Of a DNA stretch of 64,000 nucleotides, positions 43,510 through 52,860 are shown piece by piece (within the stretch, counting starts at the first letter, position 1; every line of letters starts with the position of its first letter). The DNA comes from Burkholderiales bacterium JOSHI_001 (GTDB lineage: Bacteria; Pseudomonadota; Gammaproteobacteria; Burkholderiales; Burkholderiaceae_C). The stretch is from assembly GCA_000244995.1 (NCBI GenBank), contig CM001438.1:3930090-3994089 (forward strand), given 5' to 3'. The position numbers and the translations under genes were made by a program. The notes beneath the pieces are model-generated. The model was not told the origin of the DNA. It did no database searches and saw only the letters and a list, made by a program, of their open reading frames with translations.

Positions 43510-44409
43510 TCACCAGCCGATCAGCACGTCGCGGCCTTGGACCACCAATTGCACCCGGCGGCCCACCGGCAGGCTCACCTTGGTGGGCACATGGCCGAAA
43601 GGCAGGCCGGTGAGGAGGGGCGTCTTGACCTGGCCGCGCAGGTGGGCGATGGCCGATTTCAGCGTGTAGCCGCGGTCCAGCGGCGACTTGCGGTATTCGG
43701 TGAAGGCACCCAGCAGCACCGCCTTCTGGTTCTTCAAGACGCCGGCCTGCTGCAGTTGCAGCAGCAGGCGTTCCACCCGGTAAGGGTGCTCGGCCACGTC
43801 TTCCAGGAACAGGATGCCGCCCTTCACCGCCGGCCAGTGTGGCGTGCCCAGCAGCGAACACACCATGGCCAGGTTGCCGCCCCACAGGGTGCCGCGCGCC
43901 TGCAGGCCGTCGAAGCCCGCTTCGGTGCGAAAGCCCACTGCTTCCAGCTCGCCCGACATGGCTTCCAGGAAGCAGTCGCGGGTGACCTCGTCCACGCCGC
44001 CGTGTTCGTCGTCGCGGCCGAAGTCGTCGCAGGCCATGGGACCGGCCCAGCTGGGCGCGCCGGTGTGGGCCAGCAGGCCCAGGTTCAGGGCGCTGAAGTC
44101 GCTGTGGCCCACCCATCGGGTGCCCTGTTCCACGCTCTTGGCGATCAGCTTCCAGGGCATGGCGTCCAGCAGGCGCGTCAGGCCATAGCCGCCGCGGCAG
44201 GCCATGGCAATGCCGGGCGCCGCGCTGGCCACACGCGTGATGGCTTCCAGCCGGGACGCGTCGTCACCGGCAAAACGCTGGTGGCGCGCGCGCAGGCTGG
44301 GGTCCATCACCACCTGGAAGCCCAGGTCCGTGAGACGCGCCTTGGCACGCTGGAGCGCATCGGTGCGCAACTCCACGCCGGAGGGCGCGAACAGGTTCAG
44401 AACGGTCAT
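43510..44409 (-). CDS. ldcA: Muramoyltetrapeptide LD-carboxypeptidase (S66 family)
   Basis: A 299-residue S66 peptidase that trims the terminal D-alanine from cytoplasmic murein tetrapeptides during recycling. Motifs: N-terminal FAPSGV, RGGYGLTRLLD, the nucleophile serine in GHSDFSALN, and the C-terminal GLPFGHVPTKVSLPVG containing the catalytic histidine. A GTG at 44421 overlaps the tadA stop (GTGA) and would add four residues. Part of the guaB-to-hydrolase operon. Confidence 0.9.
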   Translation of the reverse strand: MTVLNLFAPSGVELRTDALQRAKARLTDLGFQVVMDPSLRARHQRFAGDDASRLEAITRVASAAPGIAMACRGGYGLTRLLDAMPWKLIAKSVEQGTRWVGHSDFSALNLGLLAHTGAPSWAGPMACDDFGRDDEHGGVDEVTRDCFLEAMSGELEAVGFRTEAGFDGLQARGTLWGGNLAMVCSLLGTPHWPAVKGGILFLEDVAEHPYRVERLLLQLQQAGVLKNQKAVLLGAFTEYRKSPLDRGYTLKSAIAHLRGQVKTPLLTGLPFGHVPTKVSLPVGRRVQLVVQGRDVLIGW

Positions 44410-44417
44410 GGTGGGCT

Positions 44418-45029
44418 TCACACAGGGTCGGGGGTGTCAAGCGCAAAAGGCAGCTCGGGCTGGTCGTCGATTTCCAGCGCCTCGCCGGTGGGGATGGGTT
44501 CTTCGCCGTCAGCGGCACGGTCCTGCAGGGTCCGCGCGGCGTCGCGCTCGGCCTTCTGCTGCGCGCGACGGTCGGCGAAGAACTGCTTGAGCAGCGCGCC
44601 GCAGGCTTCGCCCAGCACGCCACCCTGCACTTCGGTGTGGTGGTTCAGCTGGGTGTTGGCGAACAGGTCCACCACCGAGCCGGCGGCACCGGTCTTGGGG
44701 TCGAAGGCGCCGAAGACCACGCGCTTGAAGCGCGCGTGCATCAGCGCCATGGCGCACATGGGGCAGGGCTCCAGCGTGACGAACAGCTCACAGTCGGGCA
44801 GGCGGTAGTTTTCCACCAGCTGTGCGGCGTGGCGCAGGGCCACGATCTCGGCGTGCGCGCTGGGGTCGTGGGTGGTGATGGGCCGGTTGTAGCCGGTGGC
44901 CAGCACCTGGGGGCCGGCCTCGGTGTGGCGCACGATGACCGCGCCCACCGGCACCTCGCCGTGCAGTTGCGCGTTCAGCGCCTGGTCCAGCGCCAGGCGC
45001 ATGTGGTTGTCGTCGTGCGGGTTGCCCAT
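44418..45029 (-). CDS. tadA: tRNA-specific adenosine deaminase TadA
   Basis: A 203-residue zinc deaminase forming the wobble inosine of tRNA-Arg(ACG). Zinc and catalytic residues are H59 and E61 in HAE and the cysteines of PCPMC (C89, C92). GYNRPITTHDPSAHAE and the ALMHARFKRVVFGAFDPKTGAAGS loop are TadA hallmarks. The C-terminal 40 residues are an acidic extension beyond the usual length. 16 bases after the J-domain gene. Confidence 0.93.
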   Translation of the reverse strand: MGNPHDDNHMRLALDQALNAQLHGEVPVGAVIVRHTEAGPQVLATGYNRPITTHDPSAHAEIVALRHAAQLVENYRLPDCELFVTLEPCPMCAMALMHARFKRVVFGAFDPKTGAAGSVVDLFANTQLNHHTEVQGGVLGEACGALLKQFFADRRAQQKAERDAARTLQDRAADGEEPIPTGEALEIDDQPELPFALDTPDPV

Positions 45030-45045
45030 GCCGAACCAGCGGATT

Positions 45046-46290
45046 TCAGCGGCGGCGCCGGCCCGGCGCGGCCTGCATCACCATGGCCATCAAGGCCTGG
45101 TCGAAGTCGTCCGGCTCGTCGTCGGCCGGCTCGATCATCGATTCCAACACGGCACGCCGCCGTTTCGGGTCGCCCAGGGCCTGCAGGTCGTCTTCCAGGG
45201 CGGCGGCCGCGCTGCGGGCCTGGGCGATGTCGTCGTCCAGGATCAGGTCCAGGTCCTGCGGTTGCGCCGGGCCGCGCCTGCGCAGCCGCCGCTGCAGGTG
45301 GCGCTGCACCGGTCGGGCGATCTCGTCCACCTCCGCGTTCAACTCCCGCAACTGCTCGCGCAGCACGGCGTTGAAATGTTCGATGCGCTCGTCCGGCAGG
45401 CCGGCCAGGTGCTCGGGGTCGATCTGCTCCAGCTCGATCTGCAGCGTCAGCAGGGCCAGCAGGTCGTTGCGGCCGTAGGCGTCGTTCACGCGCTGCATCA
45501 GCGCGGTCTTGCGCTCACGCTCCGCGGGGTCGGCTTCGCGGTCGGGGTGCAGGTTGCTGGCCAGTTGGCGGTAGACGTCGCGCACCGACTGGCCGGCCGC
45601 CTTCTGCGCCTGCTCGCGCGCCTGGGCGGCCATGTCCGCCTTGGTCGGTCCCTTGCCGCTGGCACGGCGGCGCTGGGCCCGCGTTTCGCGCTGGCGTTCC
45701 AGCACGGCGGCCTGCTCATCCTGTTGTTCACGCAGGCGTTCGCGCACCCGCTGCATGGCGGCGTCCACGGCGTCTTCGCTGGCGCCTTCGGGCAGGTCCT
45801 CGCCCAGGATTTCGCTCACCAGGGCGCGCGCGAAGTCCTCTTCGATGTCGTCCTGCTCGTCCACGCTGGGGCCGCCGTGGCGGTCCAGCAGGGCCTGCAA
45901 TTCCTCGTCGGGGCCCTCGTGCATCAGTTCCATGGCCAGGTCCACCACCACTGACTGCGCGATGGCGCGGTGGCGCTTGCTCAGCTTTTCGCCCTTGGCC
46001 GTGGCGGCCAGCAACGCGTCCAGCTTCAGGGCCAAGGCGCGGCGGATCCGGTGGAATTCGGCCAGCAAGGGTGCCAATTCGGCCGCCGCACGCTGGTGGC
46101 ATTGCCGCTCGGCGGCCTGCCACTGGGCCAGCGCCTGGCGCTGCTGTTCGATCTGCGCGATCAGGCGGTTGAAGGCCTGCTGGGCCTTGCCCAGGGCCCG
46201 GGCGCTGCCCGGCACCGCCACCAGGCTGCTGCCTTTGGGGCGGGTCAGGTCGTCGAACAGGGAAGGCTGGGGTGACGGGTCCGGCGGCAC
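45046..46290 (-). CDS. J-domain protein with internal HPD motif
   Basis: A 414-residue charged, helical protein starting at GTG. The J-domain lies well inside the protein (about 233-285) with the DnaK-stimulating HPD at 248-250. It is flanked by coiled-coil-like regions rich in Gln, Glu and Arg. No zinc-finger or G/F region, so it is a type III co-chaperone whose clients are set by its flanks. It is encoded 7 bases after guaA. Confidence 0.8.
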   Translation of the reverse strand: MPPDPSPQPSLFDDLTRPKGSSLVAVPGSARALGKAQQAFNRLIAQIEQQRQALAQWQAAERQCHQRAAAELAPLLAEFHRIRRALALKLDALLAATAKGEKLSKRHRAIAQSVVVDLAMELMHEGPDEELQALLDRHGGPSVDEQDDIEEDFARALVSEILGEDLPEGASEDAVDAAMQRVRERLREQQDEQAAVLERQRETRAQRRRASGKGPTKADMAAQAREQAQKAAGQSVRDVYRQLASNLHPDREADPAERERKTALMQRVNDAYGRNDLLALLTLQIELEQIDPEHLAGLPDERIEHFNAVLREQLRELNAEVDEIARPVQRHLQRRLRRRGPAQPQDLDLILDDDIAQARSAAAALEDDLQALGDPKRRRAVLESMIEPADDEPDDFDQALMAMVMQAAPGRRRR

Positions 46291-46297
46291 GGCGCGG

Positions 46298-47881
46298 TCA
46301 CTCCCATTCGATGGTGGCCGGCGGTTTGCTCGACACGTCGTAGGTGACGCGGTTGATGCCGCGCACTTCGTTGATGATGCGCGAGGACACGCGCTTCAAC
46401 AGCGCATAGGGCAGTTCGGCCCAGTCGGCGGTCATGAAGTCGCTGGTCTGCACCGCGCGCAAGGCCACCACGTAGTCGTAGGTGCGCCCGTCGCCCATCA
46501 CGCCCACGCTCTTCACCGGCAGGAACACCGCAAAGGCCTGGCTGGTCAGGTCGTACCAGCTCTTGCCGGTGTCGGGGTCGATCTGGGCGCGCAGCTCTTC
46601 GATGAAGATGGCGTCGGCGCGGCGCAGCAGGTCGGCGTATTCGCGCTTCACCTCGCCCAGGATGCGCACGCCCAGGCCGGGGCCGGGGAAGGGATGGCGG
46701 TACACCATATCGTGCGGCAGGCCCAGCGCCACGCCCAGTTCACGCACCTCGTCCTTGAACAGGTCGCGCAGCGGCTCCAGCAGCTTCAGGCCCAGGGTGG
46801 CAGGCAGGCCACCCACGTTGTGGTGGCTCTTGATGGTGGTGGCCTTCTTGGTCTTGGCGCCACCGGACTCGATCACGTCGGGGTAGATGGTGCCCTGGGC
46901 CAGCCACTTGGCATTGGCCAGTTTCTTCGCTTCGCGCTGGAACACCTCCACGAACTCGCGGCCGATGATCTTGCGCTTGGTCTCGGGGTCGGTCACACCG
47001 GCCAGGTGGCCCAGGAACTGCTCGCTGGCGTCCACGTGGATCACCTTGGCGTGCAGGCGGCCGGCGAACATGTCCATCACCATGCGGCCCTCGTCCTGGC
47101 GCAGCAGGCCGTGGTCCACGAAAACGCAAGTGAGCTGGTCGCCGATGGCACGGTGGATCAGCGCGGCGGCCACGCTGGAATCCACCCCGCCCGACAGGCC
47201 CAGGATGACCTCTTCATGGCCCACCTGGGCGCGGATGGCGGCCACCGCTTCTTCGATGTGGTCGCGCATCACCCAGTCGGGCTGGGCGCCGGCCACCTGG
47301 AGCACAAATCGTTCGAGCAGCGCGCGCCCCTGCTTGGTGTGGGTGACCTCGGGGTGGAACTGCACCGCGTAGTAGCCGCGGCTCTCGTCCGCCATGCCGG
47401 CGATGGGGCACGAAGGCGTGCTGGCCATCAGCTTGAAGCCCGGCGGCAGCGCAGTGACCTTGTCGCCATGGCTCATCCACACTTCCAGCATGCCGTGGCC
47501 TTCGGGGGTGCGGAAGTCCTCGATGCCGTCCAACAGCTTGGTGTGGCCGTGCGCCCGCACCTGGGCATAGCCGAACTCGCGGTGCGTGCTGGCTTCCACC
47601 TGCCCGCCCTGCTGCACCGCCATGGTGAACATGCCGTAGCAGATGCCCAGCACCGGCACACCCGCCTCCCACACCGCCTGGGGCGCGCGCAGGTCGTGTT
47701 CTTCGTAGGTGCTGGCGTGGCTGCCCGACAGGATGATGGCCTTGGGCGCGAAGTCGCGGACAAAGGCGTCGGACACGTCGTTCGGGTGGATCTCGCAGTA
47801 CACATGCGCTTCGCGCACGCGCCGCGCGATGAGCTGCGTGACCTGGGAGCCGAAATCGAGGATGAGGATCTTGTCGTGCAT
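46298..47881 (-). CDS. guaA: GMP synthase (glutamine-hydrolysing)
   Basis: A 527-residue enzyme making GMP from XMP. The N-terminal class I amidotransferase has the nucleophile cysteine in GICYGM and His/Glu in FHPEVTH. The ATP-pyrophosphatase domain has the P-loop GLSGGVDSS, and the C-terminal dimerisation domain ends [15 protein letters not shown]. Full length and intact. It shares an operon with guaB but an MFS gene separates them. Confidence 0.97.
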   Translation of the reverse strand: MHDKILILDFGSQVTQLIARRVREAHVYCEIHPNDVSDAFVRDFAPKAIILSGSHASTYEEHDLRAPQAVWEAGVPVLGICYGMFTMAVQQGGQVEASTHREFGYAQVRAHGHTKLLDGIEDFRTPEGHGMLEVWMSHGDKVTALPPGFKLMASTPSCPIAGMADESRGYYAVQFHPEVTHTKQGRALLERFVLQVAGAQPDWVMRDHIEEAVAAIRAQVGHEEVILGLSGGVDSSVAAALIHRAIGDQLTCVFVDHGLLRQDEGRMVMDMFAGRLHAKVIHVDASEQFLGHLAGVTDPETKRKIIGREFVEVFQREAKKLANAKWLAQGTIYPDVIESGGAKTKKATTIKSHHNVGGLPATLGLKLLEPLRDLFKDEVRELGVALGLPHDMVYRHPFPGPGLGVRILGEVKREYADLLRRADAIFIEELRAQIDPDTGKSWYDLTSQAFAVFLPVKSVGVMGDGRTYDYVVALRAVQTSDFMTADWAELPYALLKRVSSRIINEVRGINRVTYDVSSKPPATIEWE

Positions 47882-47896
47882 GGGAGGCTCGGGAAA

Positions 47897-49219
47897 TCAG
47901 GCCGTGGCCTGTACGCCCAGGGCGCGCTGGCGGCGGAAATGCAGGATGGCCAGCGTGGCCCCGGTGGCCTGCAGCAAGGCGCAGAAGAAGAAGGGCATGC
48001 CGATCCACACGTCGCCGCGCGGGCGGTGCGACACCAGGCCCAGCAACCCGGCGCTGACCACCGGCGCCAACACCGCCATCAGGCTGGTGAGCGACGCCAT
48101 GGAACCCATGGTCTGGCCCTGCTCATGCGACGACGCTGCGTTGGACAAAAGGCTGGTGATCGACGCCTGCGCGCCGCTGCCGATGAGGGTGCCGACGATG
48201 ATCACCGCGAACATCATCCAGCCCTCGGCGGCCAGGCCGAAGCCCAGGTAGGTGAGCGACGAGCCCACCAGGCCGATGGCCGCCAGCTTCATGGGCGTGA
48301 AGCGCTTGAGCAGGTGTTTCAACAGGAAGCCCTGCACCAGCACCGACATCACGCCCACCGCGAACAGCGACTTGCCGTTGTCCGCCGGGCCCCAACCGAA
48401 CTTGAAGGTGGTGTAGAGCACCCAGGAGTTGTGCATGGTGAACTGCGCCAGCGACGCCAGCGCGGCCACCACCACCAGCGGGCCCACGCCCTTCAGTTGC
48501 GACAACGCCTTCACCGCGCCCACCGGGTTGGCGCGCTGCCAGGAAAAGGCGCGGCGGCGCTCCACCGGCAGCGACTCGGGCAGCACGAAGTAGCCATAAA
48601 GCCAGTTCATGACCGCCAGGCCACCCGCCACGAAGAAGGGCAGGTGCACGTTGATGGCGCCCAGGTAGCCACCGATGGCCGGCCCCAGCGTGAAGCCCAG
48701 GCCGAACATGGCCCCCAGCAGGCCGAAGCGGCGTGCGCGCTCGGCCGGCGGCGTGATGTCGGCCACGTAGGCATTGGCCACCGCGGCGTTGGCCTGCATG
48801 GCGCCACTGAACAGGCGCACCACGATCAGCACCCACAGGGCCGTGGCCAGGCCGGTGACGATGAAACTCAGCGCCAGGCCGGCAAAGCCCAGCAGCAGCA
48901 CCGGCCGGCGGCCGTATCGGTCGGACAGGCCGCCCAGGATGGGCGAGCCGAAGAAGTTGGCCAGGCCGAAGGCAAAGGCCACCGCGCCGAACCAGAAGGT
49001 CTGCTCGGTGGGGTTGCTGGTGAAGGTGCCCACGATCAGCGGCAGCACCGGCACGATCAGGCCGATGGCGATCATGTCGATCAGCACGGTGATGAGGATG
49101 AACCCCATCGCCGGAGATCTGTTGGCCCCCCGTCCGACGGGTACGCCGGCCGACCCCCCGGAGGGGTGCGGGCCGGCTCGGGGCGGCCCGGCGCTCGGCC
49201 CGCTCGCTTCCTTGGTCAT
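47897..49219 (-). CDS. MFS transporter, TetA/TCR-like
   Basis: A 440-residue 12-span major-facilitator exporter with the motif A loop GGLSDRYGRRPVLL and the TetA-like N-terminus FILITVLIDMIAIGLIVPVLP. It sits between guaB (8-base gap) and guaA (15-base gap), so it is expressed with GMP synthesis and may export purine-like compounds or drugs. The first 37 residues are a Pro/Gly/Ser-rich extension encoded by a GC palindromic repeat; ATG 49108 would give a protein of conventional length. Confidence 0.85.
   Translation of the reverse strand: MTKEASGPSAGPPRAGPHPSGGSAGVPVGRGANRSPAMGFILITVLIDMIAIGLIVPVLPLIVGTFTSNPTEQTFWFGAVAFAFGLANFFGSPILGGLSDRYGRRPVLLLGFAGLALSFIVTGLATALWVLIVVRLFSGAMQANAAVANAYVADITPPAERARRFGLLGAMFGLGFTLGPAIGGYLGAINVHLPFFVAGGLAVMNWLYGYFVLPESLPVERRRAFSWQRANPVGAVKALSQLKGVGPLVVVAALASLAQFTMHNSWVLYTTFKFGWGPADNGKSLFAVGVMSVLVQGFLLKHLLKRFTPMKLAAIGLVGSSLTYLGFGLAAEGWMMFAVIIVGTLIGSGAQASITSLLSNAASSHEQGQTMGSMASLTSLMAVLAPVVSAGLLGLVSHRPRGDVWIGMPFFFCALLQATGATLAILHFRRQRALGVQATA
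49113..49215. repeat. GC-rich palindromic element inside the MFS gene start
   Basis: The stretch contains CCCCCCGGAGGGG and several GGCCGGC/GCCGAGCG palindromes and encodes low-complexity residues preceding the conserved fold. It resembles the element in the DUF58 start in form, with only short shared words. Confidence 0.4.
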
Positions 49220-49227
49220 TCGCCCGC

Positions 49228-50700
49228 CTATTCCATTCGGTAGTTGGGCGCTTCCTTGGTGATCTGCACGTCGTGGACATGGCTTTCGCGCACGCCTGCG
49301 GTGGTGATCTCCACGAACTCGGCGCGGGTGTGCATTTCTTCGATGCTGCTGCAGCCACAGTAGCCCATGGCCGCCTTCAGGCCGCCGGCCATCTGGAACA
49401 CGATGCTGATCATCGTGCCCTTGTACGGCACCCGGCCTTCGATGCCCTCGGGCACCAGCTTGTCGGCGTTGGGGTTGCTGTTCTCGTCGCTTTCCTGGAA
49501 GTAGCGGTCGGCCGAACCGGCCTTCATGGCGCCGATGCTGCCCATGCCGCGGTAGCTCTTGTAGCTGCGGCCCTGGTACAGGATGACCTCGCCCGGGGCT
49601 TCTTCGGTGCCGGCGAACATGCCGCCCATCATCACCGTGGACGCGCCGGCGGCCACCGCCTTGGCGATGTCACCGGAATAGCGGATGCCGCCGTCGGCGA
49701 TCAGCGGCACGCCGCTGCCCTTCAGCGCGGTGGCCACGTTGTCGATGGCGGTGATCTGCGGCACGCCCACGCCCGCCACGATGCGGGTGGTGCAGATGCT
49801 GCCGGGGCCGATGCCCACCTTGACGCCGTCAGCACCGGCCTCGCACAGCGCCAGCGCCGCGGCGCCGGTGGCGATGTTGCCGCCGATGACGTCCACCTGC
49901 GGGTAGTTGCGCTTCACCCAGCGCACGCGCTCGATGACCCCGGAACTGTGGCCATGCGCGGTGTCCACCACCAGCGCGTCCACCCCGGCCTTCACCAGCA
50001 GTTCCACCCGCTCTTCGGTGCCTTCGCCCACACCCACCGCCGCGCCCACGCGCAGCTTGCCTTGCGCGTCGCGCGCGGCATTGGGGAAGCTGGTCTGCTT
50101 GGTGATGTCCTTCACCGTCATCAGCCCGCGCAGTTCGAAGGCGTCGTTCACCACCAGCACGCGCTCCAGGCGGTGCTTGTGCATCAGCGCCTTGCCGTCG
50201 TCGATGGTGGCGCCTTCGCCCACGGTGATGAGCCGCTCGCGCGGGGTCATGATCTCGCGCACGGGGATGTCCATGCGGGTTTCAAAGCGCAGGTCGCGGC
50301 CGGTGACGATGCCCACCACCTTGCCGCCTTCCAGCACCGGGAAGCCCGAGATGCCGTGCTGGCGGCTCAAGGCGATGACATCACGCACCGGCACGCCGGG
50401 CGAGATGGTGATGGGGTCGCGCAGCACACCGGATTCGTAGCGCTTCACACGCGCCACCTCGGCCGCCTGCTGCATGGGCGAGAGGTTCTTGTGCACGATG
50501 CCGATGCCGCCTTCCTGGGCGATGGCAATCGCCAGGCGGGCCTCGGTGACGGTGTCCATGGCGGCGGACACCAGCGGCAGGTTGAGTTGGATGTTGCGCG
50601 ACAGGCGCGTGGCCAGTCGGGTGTCGCGCGGCAGAACCTGGGAGAAGGCGGGCACCAACAACACGTCGTCGAAGGTGAGCGCTTTGCCGAGCAGGCGCAT
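49228..50700 (-). CDS. guaB: Inosine-5'-monophosphate dehydrogenase
   Basis: A 490-residue IMPDH that oxidises IMP to XMP. TIM-barrel core with two CBS domains (about 95-205), the catalytic cysteine in [11 protein letters not shown], the mobile flap region SSIEEM near the C-terminus and the YKGTMISIV segment. [20 protein letters not shown] is the standard N-terminus. First gene of the long minus-strand operon, behind a promoter with a perfect -10 box. Confidence 0.97.
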   Translation of the reverse strand: MRLLGKALTFDDVLLVPAFSQVLPRDTRLATRLSRNIQLNLPLVSAAMDTVTEARLAIAIAQEGGIGIVHKNLSPMQQAAEVARVKRYESGVLRDPITISPGVPVRDVIALSRQHGISGFPVLEGGKVVGIVTGRDLRFETRMDIPVREIMTPRERLITVGEGATIDDGKALMHKHRLERVLVVNDAFELRGLMTVKDITKQTSFPNAARDAQGKLRVGAAVGVGEGTEERVELLVKAGVDALVVDTAHGHSSGVIERVRWVKRNYPQVDVIGGNIATGAAALALCEAGADGVKVGIGPGSICTTRIVAGVGVPQITAIDNVATALKGSGVPLIADGGIRYSGDIAKAVAAGASTVMMGGMFAGTEEAPGEVILYQGRSYKSYRGMGSIGAMKAGSADRYFQESDENSNPNADKLVPEGIEGRVPYKGTMISIVFQMAGGLKAAMGYCGCSSIEEMHTRAEFVEITTAGVRESHVHDVQITKEAPNYRME

Positions 50701-50727
50701 GGGAATGGGCTCCAGACGCAAAAGCAG

Positions 50728-50733
50728 ATTATA
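50728..50733 (-). promoter_or_regulatory. guaB promoter -10 box
   Basis: A perfect TATAAT on the minus strand, 28 bases upstream of the guaB ATG, in otherwise GC-rich DNA. The -35 region is poor (GGGCAG at 17 bp), so an activator or an extended element may help. Confidence 0.5.
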
Positions 50734-50849
50734 CGGAGGGTGGGTTTGCCCTGCCCTGACGGCCCCGACGCGGTGCTTTGTCACACGGACCGGCACCGGC
50801 ACCGCAGGCCCGGTCGCTAAACTCGCACTTTCTGCCGTTAACGCTGTCC

Positions 50850-51398
50850 ATGAGCCCCCACCGCGCCTCCCCAGCCCCCGCCGCCGTCCGTCGCTGGGTG
50901 CCCGCCGTGCTGGCGCTGGCCGCCTGGTTCGCCAGCGCCCCGGCCCAGGCCCAGTGGGTGTGGAAGGACGCCAACGGCCAGGTGCACGCCAGCGACCTGC
51001 CGCCGCCGCGCGACGTGCCCACCGCCAACATCGTCAGCCGGCCGATCGACAACATCGTTCGCCGCGCGGCCAGCCCGGCGCCAGCAGCCGCCGCATCCGG
51101 CGCATCCTCCCCGGCCATGGTCGCCACCGACAACAAGCCCCGCGTGGACCCCGAACTGGAAGTCCGGCGCAGGAAGGTCGAACAGGAACAGGCCGCGAAG
51201 AAGAAGGCCGAGGACGACAAGCTGGCCAGCCAACGCGCCGACAACTGCCAGCGTGCCCGCAGCGCCCTGGCGTCGCTGGAGTCCGGCGTGCGCATGGTGC
51301 GCACCAACGCCAGTGGCGAACGCGAGGTGCTGGACGACAAGGCGCGCAACGAAGAGATTGCCCGCGCCCGCGCGGTGGTGGCGGCCGACTGCCGCTGA
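50850..51398 (+). CDS. DUF4124 exported protein
   Basis: A 182-residue secreted protein. The signal peptide ends APAQAQ and is followed at once by the DUF4124 signature [18 protein letters not shown]. The middle is an Ala/Pro linker and the C-terminal half a charged coiled coil ([20 protein letters not shown]) with cysteines near the end. These proteins are common in betaproteobacteria and have no known function. It stands alone, divergent from guaB. Confidence 0.85.
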   Translation: MSPHRASPAPAAVRRWVPAVLALAAWFASAPAQAQWVWKDANGQVHASDLPPPRDVPTANIVSRPIDNIVRRAASPAPAAAASGASSPAMVATDNKPRVDPELEVRRRKVEQEQAAKKKAEDDKLASQRADNCQRARSALASLESGVRMVRTNASGEREVLDDKARNEEIARARAVVAADCR

Positions 51399-51438
51399 CA
51401 GGCCTGCCGCGGCGGCGGCCCAGGCGGCCGCAAGGCGC

Positions 51439-51750
51439 TCAGCGCGCGCGCTTCACCCCGTCGCGCTTGTAGCGCTGGCGTCGCGCTTCTTTCGGGTCGA
51501 CCAGCAGGCCGCGGTACAGCTCCAAGCGGTCACCGTCGCGCAAAGGCGCGTCCAGTGGCCGGGCCTTGCCCCAGATGCCCGGCACCAGGCTGTCAATCAA
51601 GCCCGCGTCGTGGCGCAGCGCCAGGCCGCTGGCGCGCAGGGCGTCCTGAACCGTGGCACCCATCGGCAAGGTGAGCGCCGTGCTGTCCAGTTGGTGGGGC
51701 GCGGCGGCAAACACCACCTCCACGCGGATGCGGTCGTCAACGCCGGCCAT
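51439..51750 (-). CDS. rnfH: RnfH-family ubiquitin-like protein
   Basis: A 103-residue beta-grasp protein of the RnfH (UPF0125) family: [13 protein letters not shown] at the start, [53 protein letters not shown]-type region with the family core VGIWGK-like GIWGK and DPKEARR. It overlaps ratA by 14 bases, the usual ratA-rnfH gene pair. Confidence 0.9.
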   Translation of the reverse strand: MAGVDDRIRVEVVFAAAPHQLDSTALTLPMGATVQDALRASGLALRHDAGLIDSLVPGIWGKARPLDAPLRDGDRLELYRGLLVDPKEARRQRYKRDGVKRAR

Positions 51751-52189
51751 AAACCACCTCGGCCCGCTCGACAAAGCGGTCCACGAAGGTATTCGCGACG
51801 CGGTCGAACACCGGACTGACCACGGTTTCCAGCGCCTTGCTGGAAAAGGCGTAGCGCATCTCGAACTCGATGCGGCAGGCCTGGGTTTCAGTGCCCGGCC
51901 GGCCGATGGGGATGAAGTCCCAGGTGCCGTCCAGCAGCGAGAAGGGGCCGTCCACCAGCTTCACCAGCACCTGGCGGCCGGGCTGGTGTTCGTTGCGGGT
52001 GGTGAAGGCATGGCGCACCCCGGCATAGGCCAGGTGCAGGCGCGCGGTCATGGTGAGTTCCGAGCTTTCCAGCACCTCGGTCTTTTCGCACCAGGGCAGG
52101 AACTGCGGGTAGTGCTCCACGCGGGTCACCAGCTCGTACATCTCGGCGGGCGAGTACCACAGCAGGACCGACTTCTTCACATGCTTCAT
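51737..52189 (-). CDS. ratA: RatA/Coq10-family START-domain protein
   Basis: A 150-residue START-like protein: [20 protein letters not shown], then YPQFLPWC and a C-terminal amphipathic helix [19 protein letters not shown]. In Escherichia coli RatA has been described as a ribosome-association toxin, while the wider family binds coenzyme Q. Divergent from smpB, overlapping its promoter, and followed by rnfH, the conserved smpB-ratA-rnfH layout. Confidence 0.9.
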   Translation of the reverse strand: MKHVKKSVLLWYSPAEMYELVTRVEHYPQFLPWCEKTEVLESSELTMTARLHLAYAGVRHAFTTRNEHQPGRQVLVKLVDGPFSLLDGTWDFIPIGRPGTETQACRIEFEMRYAFSSKALETVVSPVFDRVANTFVDRFVERAEVVYGRR

Positions 52190-52194
52190 ACAAT
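52189..52194 (+). promoter_or_regulatory. Candidate smpB -10 box over the ratA start
   Basis: TACAAT lies 10 bases before the smpB ATG and includes the first base of the ratA start codon. If used, the smpB mRNA would start at about 52201 and be nearly leaderless. No clear -35 was found. Confidence 0.35.
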
Positions 52195-52204
52195 GCCGTC
52201 AATT

Positions 52205-52675
52205 ATGTCCGCCCACATCGCCGAGAACCGCCGCGCCCGTTTCGAATACCACATCGAAGAACAACACGAAGCCGGCATTGTGCTGGAGGGCTGGGAAATC
52301 AAGGCCATCCGCGAAGGCCAGGTGCAGTTGACCGACGGTTACGTGGTCATCCGCGAGGGCGAGCTCTACCTGATCGGCTGCCGCATCAACCCGCTGCGCC
52401 AGGCGTCCACCCACGTGCACCCGGAGGCCGACCGCACCAAGAAGCTGCTGATGAAGAAGGCCGAGATCCGCCGGCTGATCGGCAAGGTGGAACAGCGCGG
52501 CTTCACCATGGTGCCGCTGAACCTGCACTACAAGGGCGGCCGGGTGAAGGTGGACATTGCGCTGGCCAAGGGCAAGTCCCAGCACGACAAGCGCGAGACC
52601 GAAAAGAAGCGCGACTGGGAACGCGAAAAAGGCCAGCTGATGAGACACAAGGTCTCATCCGGTCCGAAGGACTGA
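52205..52675 (+). CDS. smpB: SsrA-binding protein SmpB
   Basis: A 156-residue tmRNA partner for ribosome rescue: [29 protein letters not shown] at the N-terminus, the LIGCRINPL strand, and a basic C-terminal tail ([16 protein letters not shown]). The start [10 protein letters not shown] was preferred to an ATG four codons earlier on family length. No Shine-Dalgarno is visible. Confidence 0.95.
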   Translation: MSAHIAENRRARFEYHIEEQHEAGIVLEGWEIKAIREGQVQLTDGYVVIREGELYLIGCRINPLRQASTHVHPEADRTKKLLMKKAEIRRLIGKVEQRGFTMVPLNLHYKGGRVKVDIALAKGKSQHDKRETEKKRDWEREKGQLMRHKVSSGPKD

Positions 52676-52860
52676 GCGGCGCCGCCAGGCCGGGGCCCCC
52701 ACCTCCCCCCCCTGAACAGGGCATAGGGCACCTGTCCCGGATCAATTCGCCTTGAACTGGGCCCGTCGCCCGCCTAACTTGCCTGCAGGGAGCCCACGGC
52801 AAGGCGGCCGGCCGACGGCACGGTGCGCCTGCCCGTCAAGAAACACCATGGAGGCGGGAG

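Noticed and set aside
45632-49243. 1203-residue plus-strand frame opposite guaA, the MFS gene and the J-domain gene
   Set aside because: It mirrors well-identified genes on the other strand; composition is repetitive Arg/Ser then His/Gln/Gly with no motif.
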